From Falciphora oryzae (lineage: Eukaryota; Ascomycota; Sordariomycetes; Magnaporthales; Magnaporthaceae): DNA of 64,000 nt. Below are positions 32,618 through 43,927 of the stretch, piece by piece. Location: the NCBI GenBank assembly GCA_000733355.1, contig JNVV01000008.1, forward strand, positions 349,244 to 413,243. The letters run 5' to 3'. Under the pieces are notes generated by a model, which saw only the letters and a list, made by a program, of their open reading frames with translations, made no database searches and was not told the origin of the DNA. Position numbers and translations under genes: made by a program. Within the stretch, counting starts at the first letter, position 1. Every line of letters starts with the position of its first letter.

Positions 32618-33406
32618 ACTTTCTCGGCGCGTCCTAATTTTGGCGAGGTGTTGATTATTGCCACAGCATAAGGCCGAGGCACATGCATGAAGCAAACGGA
32701 AATTGCAGGAGAGCTGGGGCGGGAAAGCCCCCCGTTGTGTTTATGTAGACGGAGACTAGGAGCTATTCTTGGTGCATGAAGACGCGATTCTAGGATACCT
32801 ATTCGTCATTTCTGTCCGAAACGGGTTTGATGTGAGACAGGTGCCTTTCGCAATATGGAAACGAGCTCTTGGGTGCACGGCTGTCAACGGCGGGGTGCTA
32901 CCCTGCCATCCCTGTCGCAGCTGCCCTGGACCCAGCAACCCGATTCCGTGGATCGTCTGACCTGGATCTCTGCATCTGCAGGCACCTTGGCATCTGTCTT
33001 TGGCGATTCCCTCAAAAGAAACATTATGGGTGCAATGGGGTCACCTGATCCCCTCGACCCGGCCCCAAAAGAGGCCTGAGCCTTCTGGACTTTTATTGGT
33101 ACTAGCGGCGGAAAGTGGAATGGCGGCAGGAACCGTCTACTGCCGAGCAGGAGCTTCCCATTAGAGGGAGGGTGGGGATGCGGGCACAAGAGGGCGAGGA
33201 CAACATCACACATTGACGCCAATCACTCATATGTCAGAAGAGGGTTGTTGGATAACACGACAAACATCCTTCTCAAGAGAGTGTATCGTCACACACGTTT
33301 TGTATTGTCTACTTACCTATTTAACGCATTTGTTTTTCTAGTTTTGTTTTTGTTCTTTGCTTCTGCTGCCTATCGCCGTTTTTTCTGTACGCCTACCTCG
33401 ACGACC
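32618..33406. other. Intergenic region, no gene seen
   Basis: ECM16 3' flank and SDR upstream region. Open frames are short, with no family features. Confidence 0.5.
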
Positions 33407-34891
33407 ATGTCAACCACAAGCTCAATGGTGCCGGGCGGGAGGTCCCTGTTCCCCGGCGTCGCAGTCATCACGGGCGCTGCTTCAGGTACGTCGTAGCGAG
33501 GTTACATCGATTCTCCTCTCTTGTTTGCGAATAAGGTAAAGAAAGGCGGGAAGACAACAGCAATAACCACCATCACATGGTAAACCCCAGTCAAAACACC
33601 ACGTCAAATCGCCCAGCTCCATGCTATTGCTGTTGCTGCCGCGCAAAAAAAAAAAAAAAAAGAAAAAAAAAAGGGTATTGATGGCGATGATCTCTCCACA
33701 AAACAGGTATCGGACGGCAGTGTTCCCGGATCGCGCTGCTCGATAAGGACGAGGACGGCATGTCGGAGACGTCGCGCCTGTGCAAGCTGAGCTCGGCCCG
33801 CGTCGTGAGCACCTTCATCATCCCCTGTGACGTCCGCGTCGAGACCGAGGTCGCCGTGTCGCTGGACGAGATCATTGAGGAGTGGGACAGGATAGACTAT
33901 GCCGTCAACTCTGCCAGTGCGTCTCTTCTGCCTGCCGGTCAATGTATGGTATGGTGGACATGCAGTGCAACTAATACATAAGTGGCCGGCCCCTTTCCAA
34001 GGTGTCTACCTGCCCGGCTCGTCGCACAGGATCTCGCCCGAAGAGTTTGACCGGGCCATGAGCATCAACTGCAGGGGCACCATGATATCGTCGCGAGAGG
34101 AGATTGCGCGCATGCTGCTGCAGGACCCGCTCGAGACGCACGACGGCCGGGAAGGGAACAGGGGCGTCATCGTCAACATCTGTAGCTCCGGTGGGATCGC
34201 ATCGAGGCCCAGCTGCCGTGCGTGCTTCCGTTATTCTCCAATCTCTCTCTTCCCTCCTCTGTTTCCACCATCCGCGCTGGAAAAGAAGAGCCGGCGCCAC
34301 TCGTGCCGGAAGCAGTCGTCGCTGACAACAGGAGCTCGTCGAGATAAAGCTGCCTATGCCGCCTCGAGGGCCGCCATTATTAGTCTGACCCGCAGCGATG
34401 CTGTTGACGTGAGTTTCCCGGGCCCGGCGGATATGGAAATGCTGGGGGTACACTCCTTTTTGGAGAGGGAGGCTGTTCTAACCAAGTGACGATACGTGCA
34501 GTATGCGAAAGACAACATCCGGATCAATTGTGTGTGCCCCGGCGTTATCGAGTGAGTCTTGCGCTCGGTTCTGCAGAGTTTCAGCGCCCTGGCTGACGCT
34601 GAGGGGAAAACCACCATGGCCGATTACTAGCATATCAGCCGAGATTCCTCATGACGACGAGTTCATATCTGGCACCCCGATGAAACGAGTAGGCACCTCG
34701 CAGGAGGTCGCTGATGCTGTACTTTTCCTATGCAGCTCAAAGGCGACGTTTGTTCATGGAGTAACTCTTGTGAGTCGTCGCTTTTTGGTTTCTTGGCTTT
34801 AGCCCCTGATTCGTTCATCGGGAAGAGCCCCTGGGACTGACAATGCGACCTGCGGATAAAGCCAGTGGACGGCGGCTATACGGCCTGCTGA
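33407..34891 (+). CDS. SDR family oxidoreductase with altered active site
   Basis: Seven exons: 33407-33485, 33707-33916, 34002-34217, 34344-34408, 34502-34551, 34631-34769 and 34862-34891; phases agree throughout; 262 residues. Family marks: AVITGAASGIG, CDVRVETEV, FDRAMSINCRGTM, IVNICSSGG, RINCVCPGVI and a C-terminal GYTAC. Two oddities. The helix after the glycine loop is about ten residues short (GIGRQCSRIALLD). The catalytic YxxxK reads YAASR, Arg for Lys, which one A-to-G change would explain. NNAG also reads NSAS. The first intron (221 bp) holds an A-rich tract. Expression cannot be judged. It may be an inactivated or regulatory SDR. Substrate unknown. Confidence 0.75.
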
Positions 34892-35246
34892 AGTGCAATA
34901 TCTGGGTGATTACACAGTGCCAACTGGGTAGGTAGTCTGGGATCAAGGAGCATTCATTGCTGGAGTTGGGCACACTGAGAAGAGAGCCGCATTCTTTGAA
35001 GCAAGGAGCTAGGTGTTGCATGCTTATTGGGTTTGCTTTTTTGTTTCTACTCCAACTTCTATTGCCCAAGGGTATCATAAACAAGCAAGAGAAAGCACGA
35101 AATCTGTGCTCAAAGTACCGCTGGTAAGAAATAACAGAAAATCAACCTACTCGTTGACCAGTGCCGCCGGATATGGCTGTCTGCGTGCCCATGTCCTTCC
35201 GCTTCGGCCGCTTATCCTTCTTCGACCGCCGCTTAGAGCCATTCTT
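34892..35246. other. Convergent 3' intergenic region (SDR / MED6)
   Basis: No gene. In the MED6 frame beyond its stop (35246 down to about 35145) a lysine/arginine-rich open stretch continues; see findings. Confidence 0.5.
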
Positions 35247-36316
35247 CTAGGACGGCGTTGTGGTGCCGCCTTTGCTCTTGCGCCTCTTGGGCTTTGGCGG
35301 CCCGCCCGCCTTGCCTGTTTTCTCGGGCTTTGCGTCCTTGCTGAGCGGGCTGTTATCTGGCAGGGTCTTGAGCACGGGGAGCGGGGTGACGCCGCCGCCG
35401 CCGGGCCCGCCGATGACGGGCACGGTGAGCTTGTCCTTGCGGCCCGTGGACGACAGGTGGAACTCGCCGGGCTTGCCCGTGATGGGGTTCTCGTCCATGT
35501 ACTCGCCGCCGTAGCGGGTGTGGATGGCGAAGGACTCCTCGGCCATGCGCGCGTCGGGCGCGGACCGCTCCGTCTTGGCCGGCGGTGCCTTGGAGGTGGC
35601 GGCGCTTGCGCCTGCCGCCGAGGTCAGGCTGTCGGGCATCGGGGTCGGCTCCTTGGACTCGAAGCCGCGGGGCCGCGGGGCCGCGGTAGGCGCGGCCGGG
35701 GTGGCGTAGCCGTGGCCCAGGGCTGGAGTCCACTTTTGTATGGCCGAGACGGCGGGGAACAGGTTGCTTATGGCGGAGGATATTGTGGCCTGGCGCGACG
35801 GGCTAGTATTAGCTTTACACGCATTTATGCATGCGCAACGTGCATAGCAAACTGCAAGGACAGACTCACGATGCGGGAGCTCAACACGTCAGACAGAGAT
35901 GGTGCCATGTAGACGTTATCGCCCATAACAAAGTAGTCGGCATGGACCTCGAGCTCGTCGGGCAGCGGGGTGCCGTCGGCGGCCTTGACCTTCTTCCTCG
36001 TCTGCTTGCGGATGACCCAGACGCCGGTGCCGACGCCGGGCCCCGTCTCGGCGGGCTCCTGGGCGACCATGTACTCGAGCCCGGCCATCTCGCGCAGGCG
36101 GCCCTCGAAGGCCTCGCGGGTGGCGACGATGTGGAGCATGGACTGGTTGCGCACGGCCTGGTTGAAGACGACGGCGTTGTTGGACGTGCGGTCGAAAAAG
36201 GGCGACTCGGCGAAGTAGTAGAGCACCGAGTTGGAGTGGATGCCCTGGAAGTTGACAACCGACTGCGGCGAGCTCCATTGGATCTCGTCCAGCAGCGGCT
36301 CCGTCTTGTTGTCCAT
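35247..36316 (-). CDS. MED6: Mediator complex subunit 6
   Basis: Exons 36316-35870 and 35789-35247 (intron 80 bp, in phase); 329 residues. The start MDNKTEPLLDEIQWSSPQ fits Med6. Strong family signature: SVLYYFAESPFFDRTSNN, MLHIVATREAFEGRLREM, GLEYMVAQEP, GVWVIRKQTRKK and DYFVMGDNVYMAPSLSDVLS. The second exon is a Pro/Ala/Lys-rich tail with KPKRRKSKGG before the stop. Med6 sits in the Mediator head and links activators to RNA polymerase II. The gene shares a 420 bp upstream region with the MMTAG2-like gene. Confidence 0.93.
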
Positions 36317-36738
36317 GGCGGCGGCGGCGGCGGCGGATGGGCGGGCTGGAGAGGCGCGTGTTCGCCTTGTCGCGAAGCCCGGGGCAGGTGAGTGGGATAG
36401 ATGGACAAAAAGGCGCGATAAGATCGTGCAATGAAATCGCAATGCGGCAAGGTGCCGGCAGCAGCGGCTTGAGGCTGATTCAGCGGGGGTTTCCAGCGCA
36501 GTTAAGCGAGCCTCGGCCCCTGGGGACCCACCAGACATCACTGACGTATTCTAGCCGCGTCGCATCAATGGTGGTTTGAAATCAAATCTCAGCCATCCAA
36601 TTCGCAACTGAAGCAGGAAACAAACATCATCATCCGAACCATCAATAGCAGCCGGATCTGGCCCTCATTTGCATCCGAGCGAGCCATTCACACTCGAGAG
36701 AGTCAATCAACAGCCGGGCAAGCCATCACAACGCGGCC
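36317..36738. promoter_or_regulatory. Divergent promoter region MED6 / MMTAG2-like
   Basis: About 420 bp between divergent starts. No TATA box stands out. A CGGCGG-rich stretch lies just before the MED6 start. Confidence 0.5.
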
Positions 36739-37626
36739 ATGGATCTCCTGTCAACGGTTCGCAAGACGGGCTCCCGCGGAGGCGTCAACTTCAGCTGGGA
36801 GGATGTCGCAACATCGTCGCATCGAGAGAACTACCTGGGCCACAGTGTCATGGCCCCGGTCGGGCGCTGGCAACAAGGACGCGACCTGACATGGTACGCG
36901 AAGGCAGACTCATCGGCGGCGCCGGCGGGCAGCGGCGACGGAGAGACAGACGAGGAACGGAGGGCGCGAGAGAGGCGCGAGGAACTGCGCAAGATCAAAG
37001 AGGCCGAGGAGGATGCTCTTGCACGGGCGCTCGGGCTGCCCGTGCCGCAACGAGATGCCTCTGGCGCCAACGCCGTCGAAGTGGGGCCGGCCCGGCCGCT
37101 GGGCGGCGCGGGGGAAGATTGGGGAGCCGGGAAGTCAAAGGACGCAGCCGACGATGACGCAGCAGCTCCTAATAAACGGGAAAGCCGACGCAGAGACGAC
37201 GGTGGCCGTTCTAGGGAGCATCGGGACGAGGATCGACATCACCACCACCGTCGACAGAGACACCGCGACAGGAGCCGCAGCCCAGATTCACGTCGCGAGA
37301 GGCATTCGAGACGGAGAGACGACGATGGCGCGGAGCGGTCACATCATGATCGGGACCGCCACAGGAGGAGAAGTCGCAGCCACGGACGCGACCGCGAGCG
37401 AGGCAACCGGGGCCCGGATCGGGACCGGCGCAACGACAACGACGATCGCGCAAGACATCGAGAGGACGGCGCTGCTACAGACGGCGGCCGCCACAAGAAA
37501 GAGAGGAGACACAGAAGTCGGAGTGGCAACCGGGACAGGTCAAGATCCCCGCGGAGGCGACAGAGCCGGAGCCCACGGAGGCACCGGGACAGGGAGGTGC
37601 ACACGCGGAGGGAGAGGGACTCGTGA
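36739..37626 (+). CDS. MMTAG2-like (multiple myeloma tumor-associated protein 2) nuclear protein
   Basis: Single exon, 295 residues. The N-terminus is diagnostic: [48 protein letters not shown], then an [20 protein letters not shown] helix and ALARALGLP. The remainder is a low-complexity Arg/Asp/His/Ser-rich region of RS type ([32 protein letters not shown]). The human protein is nuclear and linked to spliceosome-associated RS proteins, but its role is unclear. No introns. Nuclear RNA-related role is inference. Confidence 0.85.
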   Translation: MDLLSTVRKTGSRGGVNFSWEDVATSSHRENYLGHSVMAPVGRWQQGRDLTWYAKADSSAAPAGSGDGETDEERRARERREELRKIKEAEEDALARALGLPVPQRDASGANAVEVGPARPLGGAGEDWGAGKSKDAADDDAAAPNKRESRRRDDGGRSREHRDEDRHHHHRRQRHRDRSRSPDSRRERHSRRRDDDGAERSHHDRDRHRRRSRSHGRDRERGNRGPDRDRRNDNDDRARHREDGAATDGGRHKKERRHRSRSGNRDRSRSPRRRQSRSPRRHRDREVHTRRERDS

Positions 37627-38563
37627 GGTTTCTTGTTTTTTTTTTTTTTTCTCTCTACCTGTAATGGATGCGAGGGTGATTGCCAAGGCTAGGTATCGAC
37701 TAGGCGTCGTGAATGGAAGCGGATGTTGGTGATCGAAGCATCTCGATGATATCAAGGGAATGGGGCACACAGGAATCATCTGGAGTTTTTACACTCATTC
37801 GAGAAATAAGCGGCACCCGGCCTACATAGAATGGGTTATGCCCTGCAGCCCGTTCGGTGCATTCCGACGCAGGCGGTTTGCCCGCATGCGTCGGTGCCAA
37901 TTCCGCGACGCACGAGGCAGTGTCAATCATGAGGCCAGGCGGCCCCACTCATGCAAAGTGACACATGGAGCAGGCTGATGTCAACACATTGAAGCAGTGC
38001 ATGTTTCCGGCTGCAGCGGAGCGAAGCGGTTTCGTGTCGGAACTTACAACGCCAACTCAAGAACCTGCCGTTGGTTCACGAAGCGACGCCGTTTCCTTGC
38101 TACTCCGTCGGGCTGGCCTCCCGTCTGCCATTGGCGTCTGCGTGCTTATATAAAGAAAATCCCGGGCCTTCCAGCTGCCTCGAGGCTGCCCAACGTGCGC
38201 GTTCTCGCCACAGCGGTCAATCATCTGTCATCTTCTCGACGCCTCACCAGCCGCCCAACCGAAACAGTCTAGTCTGGCACCTCCCTGGCACACCTCTGCC
38301 TTGGGAACAGGCTTTCCGCCGAGTCAATAGACGTAGCAGGCAGTAAATAAACCCAACTTCAGCCGCGGGCACAACTTTCCTCGATTTGCCGCAACTTCTA
38401 CACCGCAACAGCCCTCTCCGCTCCCTCTAACCCCTACTCCTACACCCAAGCGGCAGAACCACCCCGCGAGAAGACGAGCCGACTCACCCCACCGCCCGAT
38501 AATGCTTACGGCGACCAACGCGACGGCCGATCTGAACACCGAAACTTCCATCTCGAGCCGAGG
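37627..38563. other. Upstream region of the sacsin-like gene
   Basis: Contains a T run (37636-37650) and, near the gene, an upstream ATG (38502) opening a short frame that overlaps the main start out of frame. No separate gene seen. Confidence 0.5.
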
Positions 38564-41500
38564 ATGGACTACGCAAAGCTGCGGGATGCGGCTCTCCAGC
38601 ATGGCGAGGACGAGGAGGCCGTCACCGTCGACACCCGCGCCCTGATCGACAAGGTCCTTGCCAGGTACTCGGGCGAGTGGACCACGCTCCGAGAGCTCAT
38701 CCAGAATGCCGCCGACGCCCAGGCCACAACAGTCAAGGTCAAGTGGGAAACCCACCCGTCGACCACGGTCCCGCTTCCCCAGACCACGAACCAGACGGAG
38801 CTGCTCAAGCACGTCATCACCAACCACACTCTCAGGCGACTGCTCGTCAACAACGATGGACAGCCCTTCACAAAGACCGACTGGGCTCGCCTGAAGCGCA
38901 TCGCCGAGGGCAACCCTGACGAGACCAAGATCGGCGCCTTCGGCGTCGGCTTCTACAGTGTCTTCGCCGACTGCGAGGAGCCGTTCATCAGCTCTGGCAA
39001 CGAGGCCATGGCTTTCTACTGGAAGGGGAACGCCCTCTTCACGCGGAAGCTGATGCTGCCCCAGGACCAGAGTAGCTCCGACACCACCTTCGTTCTGGAC
39101 TACAGGAATTCCACCACCGCCCTGCCGAACCTCCTGTCGGTCGGGCAGTTCCTGGCGACTAGTCTGACGTTTGTAGCCCTGCAAAATATCGAGTTTTGGA
39201 TAGACGACTGGATGATATTGAAGCTGCAAAAGAAGACCTCGCCCAGCGTGGACGTTCCGATCCCGCGCGACCTTGAGGCCACCACCCAGGACCGCCTCAT
39301 GAAGATTGCCAGGGTTGACCGGGTCAGCACCCAGATCGATGCCACGGTCATGCGCGCCATCAGCTGGAAACCAAAGGTCGGAACAATATCAAAGTTGACC
39401 GAGACCTACGGCTTGAGCAACACAGAGATGGGCAGCTCGCTCAGAGGCTTCTTCTCTAGGCTCACCTCGAGCTCTTCACAAAGCGCATTGAAGGGCAAGA
39501 CAGCCAAAGAGGAGAAGGCGGTGCCCGAGACCACGACCGAGGACTTGACTGCGACGTCAACTTCGAGCATCTTCCTAAGGGTCACATCGGCGGCTGTCGC
39601 CACGAGCGTACAGGCATCATTTGCTGCTGAGCTTGAGCGTGCCACCAAGAAGCCGCCGCCAAAAACCACCAAGCTCGCCATCTTGACTTCATCTTACGAT
39701 GAAAGCCAAGCCACACAGAGCTCCAGGGATGCCTCCGCGGGCTCTGCTGATGTCTTCGCCTCTGTCCTGCCCACAAAGAAGCCTGGTGGCAAGATCTTTA
39801 TCGGGTTCCCTACTGCGCAGACCACGGGCGGCGGCATGCACATCTCAGCGCCGTCTGTGATCCCGACAGTGGAGCGTGAGGCCATTGATCTGAACGCCCG
39901 ATGGGTGCGAACCTGGAACATGGAGATGCTGCGTGCCGCCGGAATCATGACGCGGCTGGCATTCTCCGTCGAGATGGCGGATCTGAATGACAAGTTCCAG
40001 AGGGCCGTGGCAGCCGCTGGCAAGGGCGGCAAAGTCTCGGCCGCCGATGTGGCGAAGTTCACCCCTGAGGCGATACACATCCTAAACACGTACAGCTTCA
40101 AAGATTCGACTCCCAGTGCTAATGTCGGGCAGCTTATCGAGAGCTCATTCTGGACAGCGTTTAAGAAGGCGTCCATCGAGGTCTTCTCCAGCAGGGGTGT
40201 GCTTCCCTCGACAAAAGTGCGCGTGGGCTCTGACGAGCTGGGCAAGTTTGTCAACGGAATACCCGTTATCATCAAGGAGATGGAGGACCAGCCATTCATC
40301 AGGAAACTGCATGATTTCGGTCTGATAGAGGATATCACTGTCAAGGATATTCGGCAGGAACTCGAGGCCAAAGCCCTCAACAGGGACCAGCTTGTCAATT
40401 TCCTTGCTTGGGCTGGGAAGACTGCCGTCTCGGGCGAGCTGGATATGCGCAGCAGGCAGGCTCTGCTCGACGTCGCTGTCGCGACCATCGGCGACAACGA
40501 GGACCAGGGTGAAATCATCGCGCTCTCTAGCATCACGAGCTATCTGAGTGCTAACAAGATCCCGGCAAACCTGCCGCTCCCGCCCACTACTCTGCCTTAC
40601 TCCTTGACTGTCAACATCCCACAGGGCCATCTGCAGGCCCTGGGATGGCGTACGCTGGAGATCGTCCCTTGGCTGAGGTTTCTCATCGATACCGCCGGGA
40701 GCAAGGGTGATGAGCACAACATCACCAAGTCGGAAAAGTTCGCCGTGCAGGTCCTCACTGTGCTTTCAAAGAACTGGGACAACCTAAGCCCTGGCGACAG
40801 GACTGCGGTTATTTCCGGTTTGCAGGACAAGACCGTCATGCCGACCAAGGTCGGGATGAAGCGGCCGGCCGAGTCCTTCTTCACCTCGGTCAAGCTGTTT
40901 GATGATCTCCCCACCATACAAGGGTGCCAGAGTGTCAAGGAGAAGTTCTTGGTAGCCATCGGCGTGCGCAAGACCCTGGATCTCGAGACCATCTTCACCC
41001 GTCTGCTTTCCCCTCAACATGAAGGTGCTGTCAGGTGGAGTCACATGGAGCTCATCAAATACCTGGCCTCCGTCCGTGATGACATTCCTTCGGATGATAT
41101 GAAACGCCTGAAAGAGTCGCGCATCTGTCCCCGAGAGGCCGGGCCACCCGGCATGGAGGCAACAAAGGGCTCCAACCAGTTGTTCAAGGTCTCGGAGCTC
41201 TTCGAGCCCAAGGACACGCTGCGGGCGCTCCAGCTGCCAATCCTCCATTGGCCCGGGCCCCCCGGGAGCTTTAGGCCTAGCGGTGTTGAGGCGCGCTTCC
41301 TCTTCGGCCTAGGACTTCGGCCCTTCCCGACCGTGCCCGAGCTTGTGGATATGATGGCATCAGAGGACCCAACCATGAGGACCAACGCGATGACCTACTT
41401 CATCGCGAACCATCATATCAACAACTATGCCTCGTTCAATATTGCGGCAACCAAGAAGGCTATTCTTCCCATTCAAGGGAACGAGAAACTGCTCGTTACA

Positions 41501-43927
41501 CCGACCGAGTGCTACGTCGACAACGGAGCCGCCGTTCTAGGCTTCAACGTGCTTGACAAGAGCCTTCAGGTCCATGCGAACAAGTTTGGCGTCGCTCGGG
41601 ATCCTCCGATCACAGTCTGCGTCAACAAACTGATCGCCAAGCCGCCTCAGGATCAAGCATCGGCAGTGACCTTGTTCAGATACTTTGCCACGCGCTTGAG
41701 CGATCTCCACGAGAGCAGTCTGGCGAAACTCAGGGATGCGCCCCTGGTGCCGGTCACGAGGATCTCGCGGGGATTTGGTGGCAGCAAGGAGTCCACCAAG
41801 ACAACAATCTTCATGAAGCCGTCAAACTGCTACCTGGGGAGCTCATCCACTTACAGCGACATCTTCGATTTCGTGGACTTCGGCTCGGATGCAAACGCAT
41901 TCTTGTTCAAGTGTGGTGCGAAGAGCGAGCCCACCAAGGTTGAGATTGCACGCCTGGCGTGCAGCGAGCCAGCGCGTCTGCTGAGTATCCTCCAGAGCCC
42001 CGAGAAGTACCTCAACCTGCTTAGGACCCTGGCTGAGGAGATGTCCACGCTCAGGAAGGACAGGGAGCTCTGGGCCAAGATGAAAACTTCTGCCTTTCTG
42101 CTAGCGTCCAAGGAGATAGTGGCCCCTAAGGCGGCAGGTGCCGACCCGGACGAGGACGAGGCGCCGATCAAGCAGTATCAACTGGCAGCTCCGAACCAGA
42201 TTGTGATCCTGGACGATTACATCAGCTACCGCCTCTTCAAGGATTCGCTAGTGTGCGCGCCTGAGGAGGATCTCCTGGAAAGCTTCTACCTGGCGCTTGG
42301 ATCGCAGATGCTCGGCAATCTGGTACTGGAAGACCTCAAGATCGGACCCCACAGCGACAAGCAGGATATGGCTGTCATGTTGCGCAAGCACGTGTTGGAA
42401 CGCTCCAAACTCTTCCTATACGAGTGGACCAAGCACAACAGGGACCCTCTAAAACATGACGTCAAGTGGCTGGAGAAGAACCTTTCGGTCGAGACGGTCC
42501 GAAGCGTCGCGCTCAGGAGGTCGCTCCGCGGCCAGGGCAAGTCACATCTGGAGAAGAGGTCCGCGGCTAGCGCGCAAAGCCACAGCGGCTGGGTGCTCTA
42601 CGTCTCGGCAGAGGGCGGACAGCCAGACATGTACCAAGTCGGACAGGCCGTCTGCCAGCTCTTGCTCACGCGCCCGGGCCAGCAGGCCTACCTCTCATTT
42701 GAGCCGTTCCTGAAGCTTAACCTGCTTGATCTACGCGCTCGAGGCTACAATGTCGACCGTATCCTTAGGGCAAAGGCCGCCGAGGCTCGGATCGCGGAAG
42801 AGGAGAGGAGAAAGGCACTCGAGGAAGAACAGCAGCGCATCAAGGAGCGCGAAGAGGAGTGGCGGAGACAGGGCAATGCGCAGACGGTTGTGGCTGCGGG
42901 CAAACAGAGGGCGCCGACGCCGCCTCCAACCATGCCTGGCTCGTTCGGTGCCGACTCTCCGGATGATCACGGAAGGCGGTCTCCCCCGCCCAACGAGAAT
43001 CGGAAGTCTAAAGGTGGTCTCTTCTCGACCTGGTCCAAACGGCTGGGGTTTGAAAAGGATGACGACGACGACGAGTCCCAGAAGCAGCTGCAGAACTTCC
43101 TGCCGCCGCCACCAGAGCCAACCAAATCCAACGCGGGCGCAGGGTCCAGTGGTGGCGGCGCGGGAGCCGGACAACAGACGAATGGCGACGACGGACGTGT
43201 GACTTCGCCGGCGGTTGTGCAGCAGAACCTGCTCAACGCGATCAAGTCTACACGAGCTCACGACTCGTCCAAGCTCTTCTCGCCACCGCAGACGAGCGAG
43301 GTCAAGGAGCAGGCGACGTACTGCGACAGCAACGCGGCGCACGACCTCAAGTTCGTTGCCGAAGGGCCGGCAGGCATGCGCATCTTTGTGGCCAACGACC
43401 TGTCAGTCGACGCCGGCAGCTTCGTGGTGGAGAATCGGGCGAGGATCAAGGCGTTCGAGACGATGCTGCGGGAGATTGCCGACGTGTACGGGCTGTCCAA
43501 CAAGGTGTTGCACATCTTCTACGACGAGCGGGGCAGCACCATCGCCTTCAACAGCAACGGCAGCATCTTCTGCAACCTGCGCTTCTACGCGCAGCTGCAC
43601 GCCGAGCGCGTCCTTGCCTCGTACGCGGCGACGCGGCGTGAGGCCATGGTCGAGGCAGCCACGTGGTGGTGGGTCGTTATCGCGCACGAACTGGCGCACA
43701 ACATCGTGCAGGTGCACGACGCGCACCACAGCTACTACACCGAGTCCTTCATCCAGCAGTTCTTCCCCAAGATGGTGGCCAAGTCGGCCACGCTGGCAAC
43801 GGCGGCCGACCCGGCGGGCCCGGCTCCGGCGAGGGCATCCCTGCCACCACCACCGGCGGCGCACGACAGCAGCGTTCCACCGCCCTACAGCCGGCGAGCC
43901 CCAGCGCCGACGAACCTCCTCGACTAG
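38564..43927 (+). CDS. Giant sacsin-like GHKL-ATPase protein (DUF3684 family) with C-terminal HELAH motif
   Basis: Single exon, 1787 residues. N-terminal GHKL (Hsp90-type) ATP-binding fold: LRELIQNAADAQATTVKVKW (N-box), LLVNNDGQPF, and KIGAFGVGFYSVFADCEEP (glycine box), as in sacsin repeats. A long conserved middle follows without known domains. Near residues 1395-1445 is a basic/helical EERRKALEEEQQRIKEREEE coiled-coil, then a disordered Pro/Gly-rich linker. The last 150 residues form another folded part with WWVVIAHELAHNIVQVHDAH (about residue 1708), an HExxH zinc-peptidase-like motif. Fungal members are uncharacterised; a chaperone-like role is inferred from the ATPase. The N-terminal ATPase plus protease-like C-terminus is notable. 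Confidence 0.88.
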   Translation: MDYAKLRDAALQHGEDEEAVTVDTRALIDKVLARYSGEWTTLRELIQNAADAQATTVKVKWETHPSTTVPLPQTTNQTELLKHVITNHTLRRLLVNNDGQPFTKTDWARLKRIAEGNPDETKIGAFGVGFYSVFADCEEPFISSGNEAMAFYWKGNALFTRKLMLPQDQSSSDTTFVLDYRNSTTALPNLLSVGQFLATSLTFVALQNIEFWIDDWMILKLQKKTSPSVDVPIPRDLEATTQDRLMKIARVDRVSTQIDATVMRAISWKPKVGTISKLTETYGLSNTEMGSSLRGFFSRLTSSSSQSALKGKTAKEEKAVPETTTEDLTATSTSSIFLRVTSAAVATSVQASFAAELERATKKPPPKTTKLAILTSSYDESQATQSSRDASAGSADVFASVLPTKKPGGKIFIGFPTAQTTGGGMHISAPSVIPTVEREAIDLNARWVRTWNMEMLRAAGIMTRLAFSVEMADLNDKFQRAVAAAGKGGKVSAADVAKFTPEAIHILNTYSFKDSTPSANVGQLIESSFWTAFKKASIEVFSSRGVLPSTKVRVGSDELGKFVNGIPVIIKEMEDQPFIRKLHDFGLIEDITVKDIRQELEAKALNRDQLVNFLAWAGKTAVSGELDMRSRQALLDVAVATIGDNEDQGEIIALSSITSYLSANKIPANLPLPPTTLPYSLTVNIPQGHLQALGWRTLEIVPWLRFLIDTAGSKGDEHNITKSEKFAVQVLTVLSKNWDNLSPGDRTAVISGLQDKTVMPTKVGMKRPAESFFTSVKLFDDLPTIQGCQSVKEKFLVAIGVRKTLDLETIFTRLLSPQHEGAVRWSHMELIKYLASVRDDIPSDDMKRLKESRICPREAGPPGMEATKGSNQLFKVSELFEPKDTLRALQLPILHWPGPPGSFRPSGVEARFLFGLGLRPFPTVPELVDMMASEDPTMRTNAMTYFIANHHINNYASFNIAATKKAILPIQGNEKLLVTPTECYVDNGAAVLGFNVLDKSLQVHANKFGVARDPPITVCVNKLIAKPPQDQASAVTLFRYFATRLSDLHESSLAKLRDAPLVPVTRISRGFGGSKESTKTTIFMKPSNCYLGSSSTYSDIFDFVDFGSDANAFLFKCGAKSEPTKVEIARLACSEPARLLSILQSPEKYLNLLRTLAEEMSTLRKDRELWAKMKTSAFLLASKEIVAPKAAGADPDEDEAPIKQYQLAAPNQIVILDDYISYRLFKDSLVCAPEEDLLESFYLALGSQMLGNLVLEDLKIGPHSDKQDMAVMLRKHVLERSKLFLYEWTKHNRDPLKHDVKWLEKNLSVETVRSVALRRSLRGQGKSHLEKRSAASAQSHSGWVLYVSAEGGQPDMYQVGQAVCQLLLTRPGQQAYLSFEPFLKLNLLDLRARGYNVDRILRAKAAEARIAEEERRKALEEEQQRIKEREEEWRRQGNAQTVVAAGKQRAPTPPPTMPGSFGADSPDDHGRRSPPPNENRKSKGGLFSTWSKRLGFEKDDDDDESQKQLQNFLPPPPEPTKSNAGAGSSGGGAGAGQQTNGDDGRVTSPAVVQQNLLNAIKSTRAHDSSKLFSPPQTSEVKEQATYCDSNAAHDLKFVAEGPAGMRIFVANDLSVDAGSFVVENRARIKAFETMLREIADVYGLSNKVLHIFYDERGSTIAFNSNGSIFCNLRFYAQLHAERVLASYAATRREAMVEAATWWWVVIAHELAHNIVQVHDAHHSYYTESFIQQFFPKMVAKSATLATAADPAGPAPARASLPPPPAAHDSSVPPPYSRRAPAPTNLLD

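Noticed and set aside
38324..39229. 301-codon minus-strand frame
   Set aside because: Antisense shadow of the sacsin-like ATPase domain and its upstream region.
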